Of a stretch of 64,000 nt of DNA, positions 27,462-35,606 are shown in pieces. The stretch lies in assembly GCF_025151045.1 (NCBI RefSeq), contig NZ_CP102285.1, positions 930,001-994,000 of the forward strand. The letters are read 5' to 3'. Under the pieces are notes generated by a model, which made no database searches, was not told the origin of the DNA, and was given only the letters and a program-made list of their open reading frames with translations. Source of the stretch: Parabacteroides johnsonii DSM 18315 (GTDB taxonomy: Bacteria > Bacteroidota > Bacteroidia > Bacteroidales > Tannerellaceae). Positions within the stretch are counted from its first letter, which is position 1. Each line of letters starts with the position of its first letter. The position numbers and the translations under genes are program-made.

Positions 27462-28927
27462 ATTTCAGAAAGATGAAGAACTGTATATTGTTGATTGTTT
27501 CTGCTTGTTTGTTTGTGAATACGTTGAAGTTATATGCTCAAGATAAAACAAATGTAAGTGGTGTTTACCCTCATTTGGCAATGGTGGCAGATCAGACTCC
27601 AAGAACAGAAGCTGGAACAGGAGCCTTGTTTCCTTGGGCCAATCGTTTGTGGGTGATAACATATGTTGCCCATTTTAGTGGAACAGGTTCCGGAACAGGT
27701 TTATATGAAATAAATGATAAAATGGAGATCCGGAAAAGGCCGGAGAGCGTTGTTGGTACGTATGCAAATCGTTTTTTGCATGGACCTACGAATCAATTGA
27801 TAATCGGACCTCACATTATTGACCATAATGGAAATGTAAGGACTATTGAAGGTGTTATAAATCATCGTTTAGCTGCAACTATGGCTCATTTGACAGATCC
27901 TGCTAATAAAGTTTATTTTTTGGCAATGGAAGGTCAATTCTTTGAAGTAGATGTGCATACGTTGGAAACCAAACTACTTTTTAATTTGTGTGATGAGTTG
28001 AAAGAGCCAAAAGGATCCAAGCCTCATTTTAAATCTGGTTTTACTCGTCATGGAAAAGTAGTAGTGTGTAACAATAGCTATTCGGTGAAAGATTATAATG
28101 AAGAATGGAAAGCTGGGCGTTTAGCAGAATGGGACGGAAAAAATTGGACTGTTTTAGAAGAAAAACCATTTACTGAGGTATGGAGTGCATCGCATTTTGG
28201 AGCACCTATTATTGCTACTGGATGGGATAATGCTTCGGCGATTATGAAAGTTTTCATCCCGAAAATAAAAGAATGGAAACGTTATCGATTGCCGAAAGCC
28301 AGTAAAACTTTTGATGAAACAAGTTGTACGGAATGGTTTCGTATCCGTGAAGTTGAAACGGAACGTGCAATGATGGATTGCCACGGACTTTTTTATGAAA
28401 TAGGATTCCATTTGTATGCTGATCAGTTATGGGCGATTCGTCCAGTTTGTTCCCATTTACGTATAATTCCGGATTATTGTTCGTGGAAAGGCATGCTGGT
28501 GATGGGAGGAAATCAGGCAACTCCGATGAAATTTGGTCCTGCTGATGGAAATCCTCTTGCCGGTCAGCCTCAAGCAGGCCTTTGGTTTGGAAAAACGGAC
28601 GATTTATGGTCATGGGGTAAACCAACCGGAGAAGGTGGTGTTTGGTCCAATGACGATGTCATTGCAGGAATGCCTTCAGATCCTTATCTGATGTATGGTT
28701 TTACAAAAAAGTCATTCCATTTGTGGCATGATAAAAAAGAGCCGGTTTCATTTAACATTGAAGTCGATGTTGTAGGGAATGGTGAATTTAAATCATATAA
28801 GACTTTGAATGTTGGGCCAGGAGAATATTGTCATTATGAATTCCCTGAAGTTTTTTCAGCTCGTTGGGTTCGAGTGACTTCGACTAAGAACTGCAAGGCT
28901 ACGGCTTGGTTCATTTATAATAATTGA
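27458..28927 (+). CDS. Secreted protein of unknown function, possible beta-propeller enzyme
   Basis: The 489 residues begin with a signal peptide (cut near KLYAQ). The rest is rich in aromatic beta-strand repeats such as GALFPWANRLWVITYVAHF, LWAIRPVCSHLRIIPDYCSWKGMLVMGGN and a C-terminal strand-rich domain (about 400-489, SFNIEVDVVGNG). This suggests a beta-propeller plus a small sandwich. Propeller folds of this size occur in polysaccharide-active families such as GH145 and ulvan lyases PL24/PL25, but I could not assign one. Its start overlaps the susD stop, and a strong hairpin follows it, so it closes the susC-susD unit. That position suggests a surface binding protein or an enzyme acting early on the glycan. 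Confidence 0.6.
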   Translation: MNFRKMKNCILLIVSACLFVNTLKLYAQDKTNVSGVYPHLAMVADQTPRTEAGTGALFPWANRLWVITYVAHFSGTGSGTGLYEINDKMEIRKRPESVVGTYANRFLHGPTNQLIIGPHIIDHNGNVRTIEGVINHRLAATMAHLTDPANKVYFLAMEGQFFEVDVHTLETKLLFNLCDELKEPKGSKPHFKSGFTRHGKVVVCNNSYSVKDYNEEWKAGRLAEWDGKNWTVLEEKPFTEVWSASHFGAPIIATGWDNASAIMKVFIPKIKEWKRYRLPKASKTFDETSCTEWFRIREVETERAMMDCHGLFYEIGFHLYADQLWAIRPVCSHLRIIPDYCSWKGMLVMGGNQATPMKFGPADGNPLAGQPQAGLWFGKTDDLWSWGKPTGEGGVWSNDDVIAGMPSDPYLMYGFTKKSFHLWHDKKEPVSFNIEVDVVGNGEFKSYKTLNVGPGEYCHYEFPEVFSARWVRVTSTKNCKATAWFIYNN

Positions 28928-28973
28928 AAAATAGTGCGACCAATAATAAGTACTTGTTTGTATTTCTATTTCT

Positions 28974-29008
28974 AATAAGTTAGTGGTATAAATGCCACTA
29001 ACTTATTT
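28974..29008 (+). terminator. Hairpin terminator after the SusC/SusD unit
   Basis: A perfect 13-bp stem (28974-28986 and 28995-29007, core TTAGTGG / CCACTAA) with an 8-nt loop is followed by a few T residues. It lies in the 137-bp gap between the 489-residue protein and the GH92 gene and may end or reduce transcription there. Being AT-rich and nearly symmetric, it could work on both strands. Confidence 0.55.
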
Positions 29009-29064
29009 TCTACAATCGAGTGCTATAGGATTGTTATGTTCAATAATTAAAGACCTCATGTCAT

Positions 29065-31374
29065 ATGATGATGAAACTTTGTCTTTTGTTTTTCCCTTTT
29101 TTCTTAATTTCGTGTCAAGGACATGTGCAAATAGAGAAATCCCCTGCTGAGTATGTAAATCCTTTTATTGATACCCATAAAAGTCGTTGGTTTTTCTTTT
29201 CGTCTGCAAGCAGACCCTTTGGAATGGTAAATTTAAGTCCTGATACAAATGTGGATGGATCATGGAAATCAGGATATATGTTTGATAGTACATATGTCCG
29301 TTGTTTCAGTCATGTGCATGCTTGGCAATTGTCGGGTATACCTGTAATGCCGACTGTTGGAGATTTCAAAGGGCATTTGGGTATGGAGGCTTACAAATCA
29401 TCTTTTAGCCATAAAGGAGAAATTGCAGTTCCCGGATATCATAAATTATATTTAGAAGATTATGATGTGTGGGCGGAATTAACTTCAACATGTCGAGTCG
29501 GTATGCATCGGTATACTTTTCCTGAAAGTGATCAGGCTTATGTTTTATTTGATACAGGTGCATTTCTTGCCCATGCAGATATGGATTCTTCTTTTGTTAA
29601 AAAAATAAATGATTGTGAAATAGAAGGTATGTCACTGATGGCTCCTACCGGTAGAAGACCTAAAGCGACCCCAATCTATTTTGTTGCTCGTTTTAATAAA
29701 AGAATGAGTGCTTTTGGAGGATGGAGAGATAGTACGGTATTGGATGAATTGACAGAAATTTCCGGAAAAGATATAGGAGTTTTTGCCCGATTTGAAACAC
29801 GTGAAAGAGAGAAAATCATATTAAAAGTGGCTATTTCCTATAATAGTCCGGAACAGGCACGAAAAAATATGGATGCCGAGTTATGTGATTGGGATTTTGA
29901 TCGTGTGAAAAAAGAATCGTTTGACGAGTGGGACAGGGAATTGGGAAAGATTCGTGTGAAAGGTGGTTCTGAAAAGCAAAAGATAAAATTTTATACGGAT
30001 TTGTGGCATGCTTTGTTAGGACGCCGGATTGTGAGTGACGTAGATGGAAAATATTTAGATACGACAGGTGATACCCCTGTGACCCGTCAAGCTCCTTTGG
30101 ACAAAAGAGGAAATCCTTGGCCTCATTATAATTTTGATGCGTTATGGGGGAGTCATTGGTCTCTTAATATTCTTTGGTCAATGGTTTATCCGGAGGTGAT
30201 GGACGGTTTTTGCAATACGATGGTGAGCATGTATGAAAATGGGGGATTGATACCACGTGGGCCTTCTGGGGGAAATTATACTTATGTGATGATCGGAGAT
30301 CCAGCAGCCTCTTTTTTTGCAACAGCTTATAATAAAGGAATTCGCAATTATAATGTGGTAAAAGCCTATGAAGGACTTCGGAAAAATGCTTTTGTTGGAG
30401 GTATTCGTGATCATGCAGGGTACGAGCATGAAAGTCCTGCGTTTGGAGGGGGGATGGATTATTATGTTCGGCAAGGATGGATACCGGAACGCATTAGAGG
30501 TAAAGGCGGGCACAAAGATGGCTGTGCGATGACGTTGGAATACGCTTATCAGGATTGGTGTTTAGCACAGCTTGCAGCTAATTTTGGAAAATGGTCCGAT
30601 TATGAGTTGTTTATGAGACGATCCCAGAACTATAGAAATGTTTGGAATCCGGAAAATAAATATATGCAACCACGGGAAATAGATGGAAGTTGGTGTAAAG
30701 AGTTTAAACCCATTGGTTCTGAGTTTGGATTTACGGAGGCAAATGGGGCTGTTTATACACATTTTGTTCCCCATGACATGCAAGGGTTGATAGGGTTATT
30801 TGGAGGAAAAGATGCCTATGTTGAGCGATTGAACCGACAATTTGTGGAAGGAGAGAAAAATGGTTTTAAACATGATCGGTATTATACGACATGGACTGCT
30901 TATACAAATCAGCCCGGAACAGGAATGGCACATTTGTTTAATCATGCTGGTTATCCGTGGCTGACTCAAAAATGGGTACGTAAAGTGAAAGACGCCTATG
31001 GTGACATCACTCCCTATGGAGGATATGAAGATGATGAAGATCAGGGACAAATGGGGGCATTGGGAGTCTTGATGGCAATCGGTTTATTCGAAGTTGACGG
31101 TGGTGCTGCTGAAAAACCAGTTTATGAAATAACATCTCCTATATTTGATAGAATTGTGATAAAGTTGAACCCAGACTATTATAGAGGTAATCAATTTGAA
31201 ATTATTACAAATAATAATTCGTCTGAAAATATATATATCCAATCTGCTAAATTGAATGGAAATGTTCATAATACTTATTGGTTTTTTCATGATGATTTTA
31301 CAAAAGGTGGCATTTTGATTTTAAATATGGATTCTATACCTAATAAAGAGTGGGGATATCTATCGCATAGATGA
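29065..31374 (+). CDS. Divergent GH92-type glycosidase (alpha-mannosidase family)
   Basis: The 769 residues match the length of GH92 enzymes, exo-alpha-mannosidases needing calcium. Recognisable are AEYVNPFIDT at the N-terminus, PFGMVNLSPDTNVDGSW, CFSHVHAWQLSGI, FYTDLWHALLGRRIVSDVDGKY and the C-terminal EDDEDQGQMGALGVLMAIGLF, which holds the acidic residues of the usual GNDDxGQMSAW motif. Several positions differ: the GGHGHTFPGA loop is replaced by a sequence with SRWFFFSSAS, and the usual SLWDT motif reads DALWGSHWSLN. Specificity may therefore differ from known alpha-mannosidases. A lipoprotein-like signal (LISCQG) places it in the periplasm or on the outer membrane. Confidence 0.78.
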   Translation: MMMKLCLLFFPFFLISCQGHVQIEKSPAEYVNPFIDTHKSRWFFFSSASRPFGMVNLSPDTNVDGSWKSGYMFDSTYVRCFSHVHAWQLSGIPVMPTVGDFKGHLGMEAYKSSFSHKGEIAVPGYHKLYLEDYDVWAELTSTCRVGMHRYTFPESDQAYVLFDTGAFLAHADMDSSFVKKINDCEIEGMSLMAPTGRRPKATPIYFVARFNKRMSAFGGWRDSTVLDELTEISGKDIGVFARFETREREKIILKVAISYNSPEQARKNMDAELCDWDFDRVKKESFDEWDRELGKIRVKGGSEKQKIKFYTDLWHALLGRRIVSDVDGKYLDTTGDTPVTRQAPLDKRGNPWPHYNFDALWGSHWSLNILWSMVYPEVMDGFCNTMVSMYENGGLIPRGPSGGNYTYVMIGDPAASFFATAYNKGIRNYNVVKAYEGLRKNAFVGGIRDHAGYEHESPAFGGGMDYYVRQGWIPERIRGKGGHKDGCAMTLEYAYQDWCLAQLAANFGKWSDYELFMRRSQNYRNVWNPENKYMQPREIDGSWCKEFKPIGSEFGFTEANGAVYTHFVPHDMQGLIGLFGGKDAYVERLNRQFVEGEKNGFKHDRYYTTWTAYTNQPGTGMAHLFNHAGYPWLTQKWVRKVKDAYGDITPYGGYEDDEDQGQMGALGVLMAIGLFEVDGGAAEKPVYEITSPIFDRIVIKLNPDYYRGNQFEIITNNNSSENIYIQSAKLNGNVHNTYWFFHDDFTKGGILILNMDSIPNKEWGYLSHR

Positions 31375-31480
31375 TAAATGTTATAAATTATTTCGTTAAG
31401 ATTGGATCTATATTTAATGTGGATTTGAAATTATCTGCACAAAGATAAAGGTATTTAGTAATTTAAGTATTTAGTGATTT

Positions 31481-32530
31481 ATGAAAAGTATTATAAAAAG
31501 ATATTCAGAGAATCCGATATTAACCCCTGGAAACTTACAATTATCAGATTCATCTATAGAGATTATGTGTCTGTTGAATCCTGGAGTTTTTGTTTATAAA
31601 GATAGAATTGGTTTATTGCTTAGAGTGGCGGTTCGACCATTACCGAAGCCTGGTTTTGTTTCGATATTGACTGCAGGAGATAGAGGTTTTCATATAATGG
31701 ACATTGCAACAGATGATAAAAATTTGGATTTATCAGACCCTCGTGTCTTAACTTATAAAGGTGATAATTATTTGACGACATTGTCTTATTTGCAGCCCAT
31801 GTTTAGTGATGATGGTATTAATTTTTATGAAGATGCTGATTATCCGGGTATATATGGAAAAGATGATTATTCAACTTTTGGAATAGAGGATTGCCGTGTG
31901 ACATTTTTGGAAGGAAAGTATTATCTTACCTTTACGTCTGTTTCACCGATGGGAGTTTGTGTTGCAATGAAGATGACAAAGGATTGGGTACACTTTACGG
32001 ATATGGGACTCATATTGCCTCCGCACAATAAGGATTGTACATTGTTTGATGAAAAAATAGAGGGGCGTTATTTCCTTTTACATCGTCCAAGCAGTCCGGA
32101 AATAGGTGGAAATTATATTTGGTTGGCAGAGTCTGAAGATTTATTGCATTGGGGAAATCATCAATGTGTGGCAACAACACGACCTGAGATGTGGGATAGT
32201 GCTCGAATTGGTGCTGGTGCTGCTCCGATTAAGACAGAAAAGGGATGGTTGGTTATTTATCATGGTGCGGACCAGCGTAATCGTTATTGTTTGGGAGGAC
32301 TTTTATTGAGTTTAAGTGAGCCCTCGAAAGTGTTGGCGCGTTCTAAAGATCCTTTGATGGTTCCTGAGGCGGATTATGAAAAAGTAGGATTTTTTAGTGA
32401 TGTCATTTTTACTAACGGGCATGTGGTAGATGGAGATACAATTACCATTTATTACGGTGCTTCTGATGAAGTGATTTGTAAAGCAACAGCTTCCATACAA
32501 GCTATATTGGATAGTTTAGAGTCATATTGA
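31481..32530 (+). CDS. GH130 beta-mannoside phosphorylase/hydrolase
   Basis: The 349-residue protein lacks a signal peptide, so it is probably cytoplasmic. It has GH130 five-blade propeller motifs: YSENPILTPGNL near the N-terminus, GIEDCRVTFLEGKYYLTFTS with the catalytic Asp, RIGAGAAPIKTEKGWLVIYHG, and FTNGHV plus IYYGASDEVICKA near the C-terminus. GH130 enzymes cleave beta-linked mannosides, many of them by phosphorolysis to mannose-1-phosphate. The gene is followed 6 bp later by an MFS transporter, a common pairing that suggests import of a small mannoside and intracellular breakdown. Whether it is a phosphorylase or hydrolase cannot be told from the sequence here. Confidence 0.88.
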   Translation: MKSIIKRYSENPILTPGNLQLSDSSIEIMCLLNPGVFVYKDRIGLLLRVAVRPLPKPGFVSILTAGDRGFHIMDIATDDKNLDLSDPRVLTYKGDNYLTTLSYLQPMFSDDGINFYEDADYPGIYGKDDYSTFGIEDCRVTFLEGKYYLTFTSVSPMGVCVAMKMTKDWVHFTDMGLILPPHNKDCTLFDEKIEGRYFLLHRPSSPEIGGNYIWLAESEDLLHWGNHQCVATTRPEMWDSARIGAGAAPIKTEKGWLVIYHGADQRNRYCLGGLLLSLSEPSKVLARSKDPLMVPEADYEKVGFFSDVIFTNGHVVDGDTITIYYGASDEVICKATASIQAILDSLESY

Positions 32531-32536
32531 ATTCAT

Positions 32537-33766
32537 ATGAAAGAGTTAAAATTGTTTTTAAGCCAGCCTCACAATACTCGCATATTGTTGATTACATCTT
32601 TGATATATGCTTTTGTTTTGCCTGTTGTGGATATTTTTGTGGCAGCATATATTATGCGGAACTCATCCGAAGCGGGGCGTGTCGTTTTGTATCAATTGAT
32701 GGTTTATTCCGGTATACCGATTACTTTTTGGTTGAATGGTTTTTTGCTAAAGTGGATCAAACCGAATTATCTATATTCTTTCGGGATGTTGTTAAGTGGT
32801 TTCTCTATGCTGATTATGATATCATTACCAGAATTGCATATACAAGGAATAGCTGTTGCCGGATTAGTGATGGGGATGTCTTTCGGCTTTTTCTGGTCTA
32901 ACCGAGACTATTTGGTGATTGTTAGTACAACAGATGAGAATCGAAATTATTATTATGGAGTTGAGACTTTTTTTAATACTTTGACGTTTGTTGTCGTACC
33001 TGTTATTGTAGGGCTGTTTATTTCAAATGCGACAGATTATTCTTGGATAGGCAATATAAATAAGGCGTACGAGTTTGTCATTTATGTAGTAATGTTTTTG
33101 GCAATTATTGCTTCTTTGATTATTTGCAGAGGAGATTATGAGAAACCTACTTCTTCAAAATTTGTGTATTTACGTTTTGAACCGGTATGGTATAAAATGT
33201 TGCTTGTCGCATGGGGTAAGGGTTTGGTACAAGGGTTTATTGTCACTGCACCGGCAATGTTGATTATGAAATTGGTCGGAGAGGAGGGAGAGTTGGGCAT
33301 CGTGCAAAGTATCAGTTCGTTGGTTACGGCTTTAATGATGTATGTGATAGGGCGTAATTTGAAACCGAACAGACGGCTGGTTGTGTATTTTGTGGCTGTT
33401 TGGCTTTTCTTTATAGGAGCATTGACTAACTCGTTGGTTTTTAATTATTATTCGGTCTTATTCTTTTTGTTGTGCATGATTGTGGCTCGTCCATTGTTTG
33501 ATATGGCTTATTTCCCTATTCAGATGCAGGTAATAGATTATTTGTCTGAAAAAGAGGATAGAAGTGAGTACTCTTATATTTTCAATCATGAATGTGGTTT
33601 GTACATCGGAAGGGTGTTCGGTTGTGGCTCTTTTATCGTATTGGCTTTTTGTGTTTCTGATAATGCAGCTTTAATGGTTACATTGCCAATTGTGACTTTG
33701 TTGCAAGCGATTACGTATTGGATGGTTAAAAATATACTAAAGAAAATAGAAAATGAGGTTGACTGA
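32537..33766 (+). CDS. MFS transporter, probable oligosaccharide importer
   Basis: This 409-residue protein shows about 12 hydrophobic helices with MFS character (GLVMGMSFGFFWSNRDYLVIV, GIPITFWLNGFLLKWI). It is of the type found next to GH130 genes in Bacteroidales. It would carry a disaccharide or short mannoside through the inner membrane for the GH130 enzyme encoded 6 bp upstream. The substrate is inferred from this pairing only. Confidence 0.8.
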   Translation: MKELKLFLSQPHNTRILLITSLIYAFVLPVVDIFVAAYIMRNSSEAGRVVLYQLMVYSGIPITFWLNGFLLKWIKPNYLYSFGMLLSGFSMLIMISLPELHIQGIAVAGLVMGMSFGFFWSNRDYLVIVSTTDENRNYYYGVETFFNTLTFVVVPVIVGLFISNATDYSWIGNINKAYEFVIYVVMFLAIIASLIICRGDYEKPTSSKFVYLRFEPVWYKMLLVAWGKGLVQGFIVTAPAMLIMKLVGEEGELGIVQSISSLVTALMMYVIGRNLKPNRRLVVYFVAVWLFFIGALTNSLVFNYYSVLFFLLCMIVARPLFDMAYFPIQMQVIDYLSEKEDRSEYSYIFNHECGLYIGRVFGCGSFIVLAFCVSDNAALMVTLPIVTLLQAITYWMVKNILKKIENEVD

Positions 33767-33806
33767 CAGATAGATCTATTGTGAAGTGAAATTTATTGTT
33801 AATAAT

Positions 33807-35573
33807 ATGAATACCATGAATATAAAGTTATTTAGTCTTTTTTGTGTGATGTTTTTACAAACATCTATTGTTTATGGGAGGGATACTTTATTTGTATCTC
33901 CCAGTGGAAACGGTGATGAGTACACTCGTGTGTCTCCGGGAAATATTGCAAAAATAGGTTATCGATTGGCATCGATAAATAAGCAATGTGATCATTTGGT
34001 GGTTTATCTATTGGGGGGAGTTTATGAACTAAATGAGCCATTGCTGATAACTTCAAATGAAAAAAACAGTCATATTGATACATTGACTTTTGCGGGTAGT
34101 TCTTCTGAGGTTGCTGTTTTGTCCGGAGGGAAAACAGTTTCTCAATGGAAACAAGTTAAAAATGGAGTTTATAAGGCAGCACTTCCAAGTGGAGTAAATT
34201 TCAGACAATTGTATGTAAATGATAAAATGGAAATACGTGCTCGTTTCCCAAATCGTACAAATGAAGAAGATTACTCTCCTTATAATAGGGTTGTTGGTTT
34301 TGATGAAAAGGAACAGACTGTTTCTGTTCTTAGTAGTGATATGGAAAACATGGCCTTGACTGTTGGATCAGAGATGGTGATTAATCATCATTGGTATCAG
34401 AGTCGGTTTAGAATAGATTCTTTTTTTTCAAATGATCATAATTTTGTCATTAAACCTGAAAAAAACGCATGTAAACATCTGTTTGAGTTGACTTATGCTA
34501 AAATGTTGGCTTCCGGTAAACCTTACTATTTTGAAAATGCCTATAATTATTTAGATCAAGAAAGAGAGTGGTTTTTTGATAGCCAATCATCTATGTTGTA
34601 TTATTATCCTCCTAAGAATAAAAAAATAGATTCTTTAAATGTTGTTTATCCTGTTTTGGATTGTGTGTTGAGGATCATGGGGACGAAAGAAAAACCGATA
34701 GAGAATATTCATATTCGGAATATAAAATTAGGATATTCGAATTGGTTACTTCCTTCTTCAATCGGGATAATAGGAACACAGGGGGTACAAGGGAGAGGAT
34801 ATACCGGAGAAATGGAAAGAGGTATTTTGGAAGTAGAGTTTGCCAATGAGATTCAAATTTCTCATTGCCAGTTTGTTGGAGCAGGTGATAATGGAGCTGT
34901 ATTTGTCAGTGGGGTGAAAAATAGTTGTGTCATTCATTCTCATTTTGATCAAATAAGTGCGAATGGACTTGTAATAGATACTTATAGAAAAGGATTACAG
35001 CCAAAATCAAATGTGTGTGAAAAGATTGTGATTGAGGATAATTTGATAGAGAATGTTGGAATGCATTATACGAATGGGATGGGAATAATAGCCAGCTATG
35101 TGGCAAAGACGGTTATTCAGTATAATGAAATTTGTTATGGACGATATACGGGTATTCAGTTGGGGAATCATTTTGGGGACAATATTTCTGTCATGCGAGA
35201 TAATATCATACGGCGTAACAACATTCATCATGTGATGCAGCTTCATGATGATGGAGGAGCCATTTATACGTTGGCGTTGCAACCTGGAACTTGTATAAAA
35301 GAAAATTGGATGCATGATTTTGGACGATGTGAATGGGCTGATAATTTTCCAGTCAATGGTGTGTTTTTAGATAATAATAGTGGATATATCCGAGTACAGG
35401 ATAATGTATTTACAGATTTAGACACGGTGGATCGAATAAAAGAGCAATGTGCAGGGAATGCAACAACTCGGGATAATATACTGGTTAATAATAATTCTCA
35501 AGACAGTGAGGTGAAGGAAATAGCTGGTTTTAGAGGTCGGGTTGGTGTGGTGATTTCCAACTTTATGGAGTGA
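33807..35573 (+). CDS. Secreted right-handed beta-helix protein, GH141-like
   Basis: The protein (about 588 residues) has a signal peptide (NIKLFSLFCVMFLQ, cut near VYG). It then shows DTLFVSPSGNGDEYTRVSPG, VVYLLGGVYELNEPLLITS and FRQLYVNDKMEIRARFPN, a pattern I associate with GH141 (alpha-L-fucosidase/xylanase type) and related beta-helix enzymes. Repeated parallel-strand turns run from about 300 to 560 (IENIHIRNIKLGYSNW, CVIHSHFDQISANGLVIDTY, NNIHHVMQLHDDGGAIYT). The track start is a GTG at 33786; the ATG at 33807 gives a normal signal peptide and is preferred. It likely removes a side-chain sugar in the periplasm. The family assignment is tentative, but the beta-helix fold is clear. Confidence 0.65.
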   Translation: MNTMNIKLFSLFCVMFLQTSIVYGRDTLFVSPSGNGDEYTRVSPGNIAKIGYRLASINKQCDHLVVYLLGGVYELNEPLLITSNEKNSHIDTLTFAGSSSEVAVLSGGKTVSQWKQVKNGVYKAALPSGVNFRQLYVNDKMEIRARFPNRTNEEDYSPYNRVVGFDEKEQTVSVLSSDMENMALTVGSEMVINHHWYQSRFRIDSFFSNDHNFVIKPEKNACKHLFELTYAKMLASGKPYYFENAYNYLDQEREWFFDSQSSMLYYYPPKNKKIDSLNVVYPVLDCVLRIMGTKEKPIENIHIRNIKLGYSNWLLPSSIGIIGTQGVQGRGYTGEMERGILEVEFANEIQISHCQFVGAGDNGAVFVSGVKNSCVIHSHFDQISANGLVIDTYRKGLQPKSNVCEKIVIEDNLIENVGMHYTNGMGIIASYVAKTVIQYNEICYGRYTGIQLGNHFGDNISVMRDNIIRRNNIHHVMQLHDDGGAIYTLALQPGTCIKENWMHDFGRCEWADNFPVNGVFLDNNSGYIRVQDNVFTDLDTVDRIKEQCAGNATTRDNILVNNNSQDSEVKEIAGFRGRVGVVISNFME

Positions 35574-35606
35574 TAACGGTATGAATTAATTAAAAATAGA
35601 AATCAT

